Assembly (NCBI RefSeq): GCF_008271695.1
Contig: NZ_VKKY01000001.1
Span: 558,001-622,000, forward strand
DNA length: 64,000 bases
Source: Rufibacter hautae
GTDB lineage: Bacteria > Bacteroidota > Bacteroidia > Cytophagales > Hymenobacteraceae
Direction: 5' to 3'
A program made the position numbers and the translations under genes. The notes below the pieces were generated by a model. It was given only the letters and a program-made list of their open reading frames with translations, ran no database searches and was not told where the DNA came from. Positions 1 through 7,669 of this stretch are shown here, piece by piece. How positions within the stretch are numbered: position 1 is the first letter of the stretch; every line of letters begins with the position of its first letter.

Positions 1-564
1 ACCTTCCTCAAACGCCTCAATGCTTTGGTGCACCTCGGACTCTTCAATGTATTTCTCGGTGGAACCGCACCACACCATCACCAGGCGGGCGCAGTCGTTG
101 GCTTCCTTGAAGTTCTCAATGTCGTCCATCAGGGCTTGGGCCAGATCGGCTTTGGTGGCCGCCTCCTTGATGTGGTCACCGTCCAGGTTGGCGATATAGG
201 CCTTGTCAAACACCGCTTTCATGGGCTTGATGGCTTCCAGTTCGGCCTTCACGGCGTGCAGCATCATCGGCTCTATCACCTTGGCTTTCATAGCGGCCTC
301 AAACACGTTGTCTGAGTACACATCCCAGCCCCCGAAGACAATATCATTTAGATGGGCAAGCGGAACAAAGTCTTTGATTTTAGGATGGCGGTTCTCGGTG
401 CGTTTCCCTAACCGGATGTTGCCCATCTGGGTTAAAGAGCCAACCGGCTGCGCCAGGTCTTTTTTAACGGCTTCTACCCCGGCAATAAGCGTGGTGGCCA
501 CCGCGCCTAATCCAGGCATCAACAAACCTAGTTTTCCTTCTGCTTTTTCTACGACATTATGCAT
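1..564 (-). CDS. ino1: Inositol-3-phosphate synthase, 5' part (runs off the left edge)
   Basis: The enzyme converts glucose-6-phosphate to 1L-myo-inositol-1-phosphate using NAD in the cytoplasm, the first step of inositol and inositol-lipid synthesis. The first 188 residues are visible. They open with MHNVVEKAEGKLG, then the dinucleotide-binding segment LLMPGLGAVATTLIAGVEAV, then SLTQMGNIRLGKRTENRHPK and VFGGWDVYSDNVFEAAMKAK, all typical of bacterial MIPS. The segment RLVMVWCGSTEKYIEES comes near the edge. The frame is open to base 1, so the C-terminal catalytic half lies outside the window. The ATG at 564 is the natural start because homologues begin just before the EGKLG segment. It is monocistronic as far as can be seen. 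Confidence 0.93.
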   Translation of the reverse strand, partial: MHNVVEKAEGKLGLLMPGLGAVATTLIAGVEAVKKDLAQPVGSLTQMGNIRLGKRTENRHPKIKDFVPLAHLNDIVFGGWDVYSDNVFEAAMKAKVIEPMMLHAVKAELEAIKPMKAVFDKAYIANLDGDHIKEAATKADLAQALMDDIENFKEANDCARLVMVWCGSTEKYIEESEVHQSIEAFEEG

Positions 565-963
565 GTAACACGAGTTTATGGTTGGGTAATAAAGAGTTTA
601 CTTTTGATAGGCAGCACCAGGGCTGGGTCTTTTACAAGGGTTATTGATTCTTGCCACTCACCTTCCACTTAGCAGGAAGAGGGCTGCAAAAGGCCAGACT
701 TCCGGTAAGCGCATGGAACCTGCCCGTAAGTGTAGCGATTTTCAGCCGTGGCCTCAAGAGATCAATGAGAAAAAATGAAACTGGTTGATGCGGATCGGGC
801 ATCTGCTTATGCTGTATTTTTCAAAAAACGGGTCTGAAACGAAAGAATGCTAAGCACCAGGGAAGCTTTTCCAACCCGGATTTTCCCGGTAGAAAAGCTA
901 CTCCTTTCCTTGAACTTAAGCACCTATTGGCCGCAATTAAACCGCAATACTCATTTTAGGGCC
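565..963. other. Intergenic region, 399 nt
   Basis: It holds the upstream region of the inositol-phosphate synthase gene and the 3' flank of the phosphatase gene. I see no convincing gene, RNA or TANNTTTG promoter. A right-half-like copy of the window's intergenic palindrome is recognisable at about 811-841 (TTTTTCAAAAAACGGGTCTG). Confidence 0.4.
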
Positions 964-1566
964 TCAAGGTTGTATCTGGCCGGTGTCATTTATTAGCAGA
1001 ATCCGAGCGGTTTCTTCGTAAACTTCAATTATGCTCACAGAAGCCGGGCTGATCTCCAGGCGCTGGAAAAGGTCCAGGTGAATACCGGCGTAATACGCCA
1101 CCGCGGCTTTGATCAGGTCTGAATGGCTCACCACGGCCACGGTTTCGTGCGGGTGTTTTGCGCACAGTTTCTGCAAACCGGCCATAAAACGGGCCTGCGC
1201 CTCCAGCATCATCTCGCCGCCGGGAATCCGGGTCATGCTCCTGAAGGTGTTGAAGCGCTGGAATTCTGCCTTCCCAGACAGTTCCTCAAAGGCGCAATTG
1301 GTCCACTCCCCGAAGTTCAGTTCCAGGAAAGCCTCGTCTTGCTGCACCGGGAGCTGCTGCGCCTGGGAGATGAATTCGGCGGTTTGCAGGGTGCGTTCCA
1401 GCGGGCTGCTGTACAGGGCGTGTATTGGGAGACCAGCCAGCCTTTGGGCCAGGTACTGCGCCTGCGCCACCCCTTCCGGGTTCAGGAAAACACCCGGCGT
1501 GCGGCCAGATAAACGTTTGCCCACGGCGTCTGTGGTGGCGTGCCGGATCAATAAAATTTTGGTCAT
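964..1566 (-). CDS. Histidine phosphatase family protein (phosphoglycerate mutase-like)
   Basis: A 200-residue cytoplasmic phosphatase of the histidine-phosphatase superfamily. The N-terminal RHG-type motif is RHATTD at residues 8-13, where the His would carry the phosphoryl group. The family's second His region appears as VVSHSDLIKAAVAYY near residue 150. ALYSSPLERTLQTAE carries the conserved SPLxRTxQTA element, and the acidic ELNFGEW follows. The length matches single-domain members such as CobC/GpmB-like enzymes. The substrate cannot be read from sequence. No cobalamin genes lie nearby, so I do not call it alpha-ribazole phosphatase. It appears to be transcribed alone. Confidence 0.85.
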   Translation of the reverse strand: MTKILLIRHATTDAVGKRLSGRTPGVFLNPEGVAQAQYLAQRLAGLPIHALYSSPLERTLQTAEFISQAQQLPVQQDEAFLELNFGEWTNCAFEELSGKAEFQRFNTFRSMTRIPGGEMMLEAQARFMAGLQKLCAKHPHETVAVVSHSDLIKAAVAYYAGIHLDLFQRLEISPASVSIIEVYEETARILLINDTGQIQP

Positions 1567-1826
1567 GTCGTCTGGTTTATGAAAGCGCTGGTGTGCTATT
1601 TAGCGCCTACTTTTTGAATTTCTAGGCAAAAACGGAAAGGAAAATTTCAGCCGTGTCTTTAAACGGGCCATAGCCCAAACCGTTATCGCTCTTCGGCGGC
1701 GCCTTTGCTTTGGTTTTTTCCGGTAAATTTTCAATTGTGAGGCTCTGGGCTTTACCTTACATACCGGCTACAGGCGGCAATTTAAGCGGCTGAAGATATA
1801 ACCTAAACCAAAGGGATGCCGTTGGC

Positions 1827-3017
1827 ATGAATTACCATTTCCCGGGTGTGGGCTGTGCCTACAAAGCAACCCGCCGGCCCGGCCTCTACCCTTATTTCAG
1901 AAAAGCTTTGGAGAACCTACAACACAAGAACGTTTTAAAGATCGGGGTCCTGACCTTTCACCGCTGCATCAACTACGGAAGTTACTGGCAGGCCCGCTGT
2001 CTGGCCGAGGGGCTGCAGGCGCGCGGCCACGAAGCCGTTATCCTGGACCATGACTCGCGCCGCGTGAACCTGGTAGAATGGAAATGCGCTTTACAACCGG
2101 TGCTGCCCACGCCGGTGCCCGCGTCTGACCGCCCGCTGTACCGCGAGAAAACAGAGAAGTTCTTCCGCATCTTTGATACCCTGCCCCTCTCGCCGCGCTT
2201 CCCGCTGGAAGACCCCAGCCAGATGGAGAACTACGATGTGGTGGTGGTAGGCAGTGACGAGGTCTGGAACCTCTCGCACCCCTGGTACGGCTGCTGCCCT
2301 TTGTTTTACGGCGACGGCCTGAAGACCCAGCACCTCATCTCATACGCCGCCAGTTTCGGGAACTACGATGCCTCCTGGGGCATGCACCCTTTCTGGGCCG
2401 ATAAGCTGCGCAACTTTGAGTCCATCTCCGTGCGTGACGCCAACTCGCAGACCATTATCAAAGACGCGCTGGGCTTTGAGCCCGAGATGGTGCTGGACCC
2501 TTGCCTGCAGTTCCCCATCATCCCGGAGGACCGGGACCACGAGCTGCTGCAGAAGCCTTATATAGCGGTCTACGGACATAACTTTTCAGAATCCTTCGCC
2601 CGCGAGATCCGGCAGTACGCCGATAGCCGGAACCTGCCGCTTATCAGTTTTGGGTACCGCAACGACTTCGCCGATGAGCAGTGGATCACCACCGATCCGC
2701 ATGACTTTGCGCACCTCATGGCCAAAGCCGAGGCCGTAGCCACCAATTTCTTCCATGGCTGCGTCTTTGCCCTGCGCAACGCCAAACCGTTTGTGTGTGA
2801 ATCCTCGCCGTACCGCCGGCATAAACTGCAGGGCCTCATGGCCAAGATCGGCGGTGAGCACCACCTCCTGCCCGAAGGCTCAGACTATGCCCAGTACGAA
2901 GCCCTGCTGAGCACCCCCTTGAACCCGCAGATTACGCAGAAAATTGAGCAACTCCGGGAAACCTCTAATGCGTATCTGGACCGGGCGCTGGCGTTAAAAC
3001 AAGTTCAATACGCATGA
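1827..3017 (+). CDS. Polysaccharide pyruvyl transferase family protein
   Basis: The family moves a pyruvyl group from phosphoenolpyruvate to a sugar of a cell-surface glycan (CsaB/WcaK-like). The family signature begins at KIGVLTFHRCINYGSYWQ, followed by VVVVGSDEVWNLS, LISYAASFGN, SVRDANSQTII and the C-terminal ATNFFHGCVFALRNAKPFV. The last is the conserved 'HG...ALxxxKPF' block. The ATG at 1827 adds about 37 residues before the conserved start that look unlike the family, so a later non-ATG start near the KIGVL segment is possible. The stop overlaps the next start by 4 nt (ATGA), so the two genes are translationally coupled. Confidence 0.85.
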   Translation: MNYHFPGVGCAYKATRRPGLYPYFRKALENLQHKNVLKIGVLTFHRCINYGSYWQARCLAEGLQARGHEAVILDHDSRRVNLVEWKCALQPVLPTPVPASDRPLYREKTEKFFRIFDTLPLSPRFPLEDPSQMENYDVVVVGSDEVWNLSHPWYGCCPLFYGDGLKTQHLISYAASFGNYDASWGMHPFWADKLRNFESISVRDANSQTIIKDALGFEPEMVLDPCLQFPIIPEDRDHELLQKPYIAVYGHNFSESFAREIRQYADSRNLPLISFGYRNDFADEQWITTDPHDFAHLMAKAEAVATNFFHGCVFALRNAKPFVCESSPYRRHKLQGLMAKIGGEHHLLPEGSDYAQYEALLSTPLNPQITQKIEQLRETSNAYLDRALALKQVQYA

Positions 3018-4402
3018 AAGAGCTGCTGAGCCCCCGTGATATAGTGACTTCTGGCTTGTGCATTGGCTGCGGCAGTTGTGTGGCCCAGGCCAACCTGCCA
3101 GACACCCAGATGGACTTTGACGCCTATGGCCAACTGAAACCCCAGGGCCCCAACGCCTGGTACAACCGTGAGTCGGGTAGTTTCACCAGAACCTGTCCGT
3201 TCTCGCCGGGCTCCAGAAACGAAGATTACCTGGGCGCCACCCTCTTCCCCACCGCTCCCCACGTAGACAATGCCCTAGGGCGTTTCCAGGCGGCGTACGT
3301 GGGCCACGTGTCTGAGGAGGATTTCCGAATGCAGGGCAGCTCCGGGGGCATGGTCACCTGGGTGGCTACTGAACTCATGCGCCAGGGCCTTATCGACGGA
3401 GTGGCCCACGTGATTGCCACTGAGGACCCGCAGGAAGACGGCCGCTACTTCCGCTATCGCATCGCGCGCACGGAAGCTGAGATCCGGGAAGGGGCCAAAT
3501 CCCGCTATTATCCCATTGAACTGTCTGAGGTACTTTCTCTCATAAGAGAAGTGCCCGGCCGCTACGCCGTAGTGGGCATTCCGTGCTTTATCAAAGCGGT
3601 GCAGTTGCTGCGCAAGGAAAACCCCATGTACCGCGAGCGTATCCAGTACACGCTGGGCCTGTTCTGCGGCCACATGAAGAGCGCCCGTTTTGTGGAGAGT
3701 TTTGCCTGGCAGATGAACGTGCCAGTGGACCAGATAGAACAAGTGGAGTACCGCCAGAAAGACCCCAGCCGCCCCGCCAACTGGTACAACGCCAAACTCA
3801 CCCTGCGTGACGGTAACAGCGTAAACCGCGACTGGTGGCACCTGGCTGATGGCGACTGGGGAGCTGGTTTCTACATGAACTCGGCCTGCAATTACTGCGA
3901 CGATGTGGTGGCCGAAACCTCAGATATTTCCTTCGGTGATGCCTGGGTAGAGCCGTATTCCTCTGATGGCCGCGGCACGAACGTGGTGGTGGTCCGGTCG
4001 CCGTTGGTAGACCAACTGGTGACCAATGCCATCCAGGCAGGCCGCCTGCAATTGGAGCCGGTAGATGCCCGTTTTGTGGAGCAGACGCAGGCCGCCGGTT
4101 TCCGGCAGCGCCGCGAAGGGCTGGCCTACCGGCTTACCTGGCCCCGCAGCGGCGTACAGCCCCGCAAGCGCGTGATCCCAGACGACAAAACCCCTACTGC
4201 CCAACGCAAGCTCATTTACCGCATGCGCTATTACCTTTCCAAGGGTAGCCACCAGATGTTCAGGGTGGCCCGTAACCTGCAGATGCCCCAATTGTACATT
4301 GATTGGGCCCGCATGACCTTGGCAGCGTACCACGGGTTTGCCTATCACCAAGGCAATTATGAGGAGATAAAGAACCGGTATAATCAGTTGAAAGGAGAAT
4401 AA
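3014..4402 (+). CDS. Coenzyme F420 hydrogenase/dehydrogenase beta-subunit family iron-sulfur protein
   Basis: A 462-residue protein with an N-terminal ferredoxin-like cluster motif (CIGCGSC, about residues 16-22, and a later Cys in RTCPFS). The FrhB-type N-terminal and C-terminal domains follow, including QGSSGGMVTWVATELM, GIPCFIKAVQLLRKE, LGLFCGHMKS and CNYCDDVVAETSDISFGDAW. Bacteroidota have no F420 hydrogenase. In this phylum such proteins sit in surface-polysaccharide loci next to pyruvyl transferases, as here with a 4-nt overlap. A redox or reductase role in glycan modification is an inference. A strong terminator follows directly. Confidence 0.82.
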   Translation: MKELLSPRDIVTSGLCIGCGSCVAQANLPDTQMDFDAYGQLKPQGPNAWYNRESGSFTRTCPFSPGSRNEDYLGATLFPTAPHVDNALGRFQAAYVGHVSEEDFRMQGSSGGMVTWVATELMRQGLIDGVAHVIATEDPQEDGRYFRYRIARTEAEIREGAKSRYYPIELSEVLSLIREVPGRYAVVGIPCFIKAVQLLRKENPMYRERIQYTLGLFCGHMKSARFVESFAWQMNVPVDQIEQVEYRQKDPSRPANWYNAKLTLRDGNSVNRDWWHLADGDWGAGFYMNSACNYCDDVVAETSDISFGDAWVEPYSSDGRGTNVVVVRSPLVDQLVTNAIQAGRLQLEPVDARFVEQTQAAGFRQRREGLAYRLTWPRSGVQPRKRVIPDDKTPTAQRKLIYRMRYYLSKGSHQMFRVARNLQMPQLYIDWARMTLAAYHGFAYHQGNYEEIKNRYNQLKGE

Positions 4403-4434
4403 AAAAAGCGGAGGGTTTCCCCTCCGCTTTTTTT
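4403..4434. terminator. Bidirectional intrinsic terminator
   Basis: The stem GCGGAGGG / CCCTCCGC (4408-4415 / 4420-4427) has a TTTC loop and is flanked by an A-run and a T-run. It lies immediately after the stop at 4402. It ends the pyruvyl-transferase operon and could also serve the convergent minus-strand gene. Confidence 0.9.
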
Positions 4435-4445
4435 ATGGCCGGTGC

Positions 4446-4477
4446 TTTGGGCCTGCTTTTCTAAAAACCGGCCCAAA
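4446..4477. repeat. Copy of intergenic palindrome family
   Basis: Perfect 8-bp arms TTTGGGCC (4446-4453) and GGCCCAAA (4470-4477) surround the family core TTTTC-TA-AAAA. It lies between the convergent genes ending at 4402 and 4509. Confidence 0.75.
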
Positions 4478-4508
4478 ACCAGAGCCTTTCTACTTCCTAC
4501 TTTTCCAC

Positions 4509-5432
4509 CTACGCTTCCTTTTTCAGCTTCTCCAGTTCCACCATTACCCGGCTGATCACGCCTGCCCAATCATCGGCGGTTTCTTGCCGGAAGAGGCACA
4601 TGGAAGGGTACCAGGGGCTGTCTTCGCGGTCATCCATCCAGCGCCAATCGGCGTGGGCGTGCAGCAGGGTCCAGACGGGCACGTTGAGGGCACCAGCCAG
4701 GTGGGCGGGCATGGAGTCTACGGTAAGAAGCAGGTCTAATCCTTTGATGGCGCGTCCGTACTCATACAAGCTGAACTCACCTGGATGGATGCCGAAACCT
4801 TCCTGCCAACCGGCAGTAGCGGCATTCTCCTGCAAGATATAGAGGTTGATGCCCTGGACCTCGGCCAGCGGCCGCAGAAAGTCAAACGGAATGGACCGAT
4901 GTGGATTCCAGTCGCCGGGTTTCCAGACCAAGCCCACGTTCAGTTTGCCCTTATCGCCGGGAAGCGGCAAGGGTTCTAGCTGGAGGTAGGGAATCTGGGA
5001 AGGAATGGTGTCCAGGGTGGTTCTGAAGATGTGCGTCAGTTCCATGACCTCCACGTCTACATCGTAGTCCACCTCGGGGGTGCCGTCATGCAGGGGCAAG
5101 AGCCGGTCAATGGTAGGAATGGTTTCCAGGAGCGGGATGAGCGGCGCCTGGGCCCACACAATCACTTCCTGGGCAATGGCTTTGATGAGCGGCGCGAACC
5201 GGATGAACTGGATGGTATCGCCCAGGCCGTGGTAGCAGCGCACCAGCACCCGTTTGCCTTGCAAAGAGGAGCCGTCCCAGACGTATTGGAAGTGACGGGG
5301 CCAGTGCCAGCAGGGTTTTCCGGCGCGTTCCTTCAACACGGCATCGCTGTGCTTCCAAGCTTCTTCAAACGTGCCCCGGCGCATGTTCAGCATCCAAACA
5401 TCGGGGGTTTCTTCCTGGGTTTCCTGGCTCAT
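4509..5432 (-). CDS. GT9-like glycosyltransferase (heptosyltransferase-type fold)
   Basis: This probably transfers a sugar from a nucleotide donor during surface-glycan assembly. It resembles the GT-B fold of ADP-heptose:LPS heptosyltransferase-like proteins. Visible marks are a Rossmann start GKRVLVRCYHGLGDTIQFIRF, the donor-domain start LNVGLVWKPGDWNPHRSIP, and the C-terminal DLLLTVDSMPAHLAGALNVP, where GT9 proteins carry a conserved D-S/T-xxxHLAxAL block. An ATG at 5465 would add 11 residues, but those codons lie inside a palindromic element (5461-5514). The ATG at 5432 (MSQETQEE) is therefore preferred. Acceptor and donor are unknown. Confidence 0.72.
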   Translation of the reverse strand: MSQETQEETPDVWMLNMRRGTFEEAWKHSDAVLKERAGKPCWHWPRHFQYVWDGSSLQGKRVLVRCYHGLGDTIQFIRFAPLIKAIAQEVIVWAQAPLIPLLETIPTIDRLLPLHDGTPEVDYDVDVEVMELTHIFRTTLDTIPSQIPYLQLEPLPLPGDKGKLNVGLVWKPGDWNPHRSIPFDFLRPLAEVQGINLYILQENAATAGWQEGFGIHPGEFSLYEYGRAIKGLDLLLTVDSMPAHLAGALNVPVWTLLHAHADWRWMDDREDSPWYPSMCLFRQETADDWAGVISRVMVELEKLKKEA

Positions 5433-5460
5433 AAAAAGAGGTGAAAGATTCTTGAAATGA

Positions 5461-5514
5461 AGCATCTCTGTTTAGGCCCACTTTTATAGAAAACGGGCGC
5501 TAAACAGAGATGCT
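5461..5514. repeat. Intergenic palindrome with 15-bp perfect outer stem
   Basis: Outer arms AGCATCTCTGTTTAG (5461-5475) and its exact complement (5500-5514) enclose a GCCC/GGGC inner stem and the core TTTTATAGAAAA. It lies 24 nt after the stop of the permuted glycoside hydrolase, so it probably acts as a terminator or an mRNA 3'-end hairpin. Confidence 0.85.
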
Positions 5515-5537
5515 TTATTGAATTCAGATAAAAGGGA

Positions 5538-6422
5538 CTAAGCGTAACGCCGCATCATGAGGGAGCAGAAATCGGCGAACTCTTCAATGTGCTGGGGCGG
5601 ACTGGTGTGGTGCGGCTGAATGCCTTTGTGCTCTGGGGTAAAGCAGAACGTGGCGGTCACGTCAAACTCATCCAGTTTCTTCATCACGTGGTCAAACCAT
5701 TTCTCGGCATCGGGGCGCAGCCAATCGGCCCAGCTCAGGCCGGTGCGTAGCTTCTTCACGCCCAGGTTGCGGAGGTGCTGTACGGCATCGTCCAGGCGGT
5801 GGTCTTCAAAGTGGAACCATTGGCAGATCCCGAACTCAGGGGTGTAGTCTGAGAAGTGCTTGTGAGCCATTTTGGGAGTACCGTCTTCCTTGAGCAGGCC
5901 CATGTGGAAGTGGCGGTAGTACGAAGAACCTTCGGCCTCGCGGTGACGGGTGGTGGCTTCCCAGGCCTGCGGCAGGTCATAGAGGCTGTACCAGAAAGCG
6001 CGGTCCACGCGGCCCATCAGCAGCTCGGCGGTGCGGCGCAAGCCGAACTCCTGCACTTCCTCGGCCCCAAAGGACGAAATCCCCACTTCGGTCACCCACA
6101 CAGGCAGGTTGGTCACGGCTTCAATCTCGGCGATTTTATCGGGCCACTCGTTGATGCTCCAGAGGTTCCAATCCAGCGGGAACCCGTGCACGGCCACGGC
6201 GTCCAGGTCTTCCAGCGTGCCGTGGCGTTCCAGGGTCTTGATGAAATGCGGGTCAATGGGCGAGATGCCGCCTAACACGCGGGTAATCTCTGGTTTCTCG
6301 GCTTTCACGGCTTTGGCGGCCAGTCTCACCATTTCCCCGAATATCTTCCATTCGGGGTCAATCTCGTACGCCCAGTGTGATTTGTTGTTTGGTTCGTTCC
6401 AGAATTTAACTGCTTCTATCAT
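5538..6422 (-). CDS. Clan-A (GH39/beta-xylosidase-like) glycoside hydrolase with circularly permuted barrel
   Basis: The 294-residue protein starts almost at the catalytic strand beta-4: the acid/base motif WNEPNN is at residues 8-13 (E10). The presumed nucleophile is in VWVTEVG (E112), and beta-8 is FWYSLYDL (143-150). A linker follows. Then come the segments that open the canonical family: FGICQWFHFED (197-207), KKLRTGLSWADW (223-234) and DVTATFCFTPE (254-264). It ends TSPPQHIEEFADFC...RRYA, which in usual homologues directly precedes the WNEP strand. A stop codon lies in frame just upstream of the ATG, and no frameshift is needed. The substrate is unknown. The glycosyltransferase downstream suggests glycan metabolism. 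Confidence 0.78.
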   Translation of the reverse strand: MIEAVKFWNEPNNKSHWAYEIDPEWKIFGEMVRLAAKAVKAEKPEITRVLGGISPIDPHFIKTLERHGTLEDLDAVAVHGFPLDWNLWSINEWPDKIAEIEAVTNLPVWVTEVGISSFGAEEVQEFGLRRTAELLMGRVDRAFWYSLYDLPQAWEATTRHREAEGSSYYRHFHMGLLKEDGTPKMAHKHFSDYTPEFGICQWFHFEDHRLDDAVQHLRNLGVKKLRTGLSWADWLRPDAEKWFDHVMKKLDEFDVTATFCFTPEHKGIQPHHTSPPQHIEEFADFCSLMMRRYA

Positions 6423-6667
6423 ATTTTCTTTTTAGAAATCTTGTGGTCGGCCCAGAGGCCGAAGGTTGGGAAGCCGAAAGCGGCGGGCATAATGGTTTCT
6501 GGTTTTCTGCTGATTTGTTTTTTCTGTGCCCAAAACGGCAGGATGAACAAACCAGCATCAACATTCCTCGCCTGAATCATTGCCTAGTACGCACCAAGCC
6601 GGCAGCCGTTACAGAACATTAGAAAATTTAAATATTCATGGTGCCGGAAAACAACCCACATGGGATA

Positions 6668-7465
6668 TTACCGGAGGATTCTTTGCAGCTCAGCGAGGTA
6701 CGCAGGGTTGGTGGTCATGCCGTTGTGCCCCTGCCCTTTCAGGGTCACCAGGGTGTCTCCTTCCTTCAGCAATGGCCGCAGTTTCAAAGAAGAACCATAG
6801 TAGATGATCTCATCCTGCTCGCCGTGGAAAAGGACAACCGGCATTTTACAATTGGGCAAGAACCTGTAGGTCTCAAATTTATACTTAAGGATGAACGTGG
6901 GGATGATGGGGTAAAAATGCCGCATCATATCCGCGAGGCTATAGTAAGGGGCCTGCAGGATTAACATGCGCGGGCTGTTCTCTGCCGCTATCTTAGCCGC
7001 AGCCCCCGTCCCGATGGAATAGCCCAGCACGACAATGGCACTCTCTGGGTAACGGGTTTTCAGGACATCGTAGGCGGCTTGCACATCCTGGTAGAACTGT
7101 TTCTGGCTTTTGATTTTGCCTCTGCTTTTGCCGTATCCCCGGTAATCCAGCATGAAAACGTCATACCCTAAAGCGTTGTACACCTGTGACACGTCTCCCC
7201 AGGAATCCAGCGAACCGGCGTTGCCGTGCAAGTAGAACACCACGCCCTTGGGATTCTCTACTTTGAACAGCAGTGCGTGGAGCAGAACGTTATCAGGGGT
7301 TTTTACGCTAATTTCCTCAAAAGGACCGTTAAACCTGAACCGGTGGTCTGGGCCCAGTTTCTCGGGGAAGAAGATCAGGTTCTCCTGGAAGAAATACAGC
7401 AGCCCGCAGATGGCCACGTACAACAGGGCCACTATTTTTAGGATGGATATCAGCATCGGTTTCAT
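6668..7465 (-). CDS. Membrane-anchored alpha/beta hydrolase (BEM46/ABHD13-like)
   Basis: An N-terminal hydrophobic anchor (ISILKIVALLYVAICGLLYF) is followed by FQENLIFFPEKL, a hallmark of the BEM46-like group. The oxyanion segment is VFYLHGNAG, the nucleophile elbow is GYSIG, the acid Asp is in HGEQDEIIYY, and the catalytic His is in KGQGHNGM. Together they make a full Ser-Asp-His triad. The protein should face the periplasm or sit at the inner membrane, with an unknown ester or thioester substrate. The ATG at 7465 is chosen; the frame can extend only to a TTG at 7483. It is monocistronic. Confidence 0.87.
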   Translation of the reverse strand: MKPMLISILKIVALLYVAICGLLYFFQENLIFFPEKLGPDHRFRFNGPFEEISVKTPDNVLLHALLFKVENPKGVVFYLHGNAGSLDSWGDVSQVYNALGYDVFMLDYRGYGKSRGKIKSQKQFYQDVQAAYDVLKTRYPESAIVVLGYSIGTGAAAKIAAENSPRMLILQAPYYSLADMMRHFYPIIPTFILKYKFETYRFLPNCKMPVVLFHGEQDEIIYYGSSLKLRPLLKEGDTLVTLKGQGHNGMTTNPAYLAELQRILR

Positions 7466-7669
7466 GGGTTCAGGAGACCACAAAAGGACAATACGTTTCT
7501 GCCGGTGGGTTGGCTATGGGGAATTACCCTCAAGCAAAGCCGTAAAAGAAATCAGGCAAGACCAGGAGAATGCCTGACCTTGCCTGATGTATACTCTAGT
7601 GGACGGTTTCTTCACCTCCATCAAGCTTAATCTAAGTTTTACTACGGAGGTGGCAAAACGTCTCCTACG

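Noticed and set aside
5433-5465. Longer start for the GT9-like protein at 5465
   Set aside because: The extra codons lie partly inside the palindromic element 5461-5514. The ATG at 5432 leaves the element fully intergenic.
5538-6422. Frameshift or assembly artefact as explanation of the odd strand order in the glycoside hydrolase
   Set aside because: The frame is continuous for 294 codons, with an in-frame stop just before the ATG and a natural stop after RRYA. No second fragment of the gene lies on either side, so permutation fits better.
6505-6545. Possible further copy of the intergenic palindrome upstream of the permuted hydrolase gene
   Set aside because: Only GCCCAAAACGG on one side fits; the other arm is not complementary. 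The same applies to a stretch near 18820-18850.
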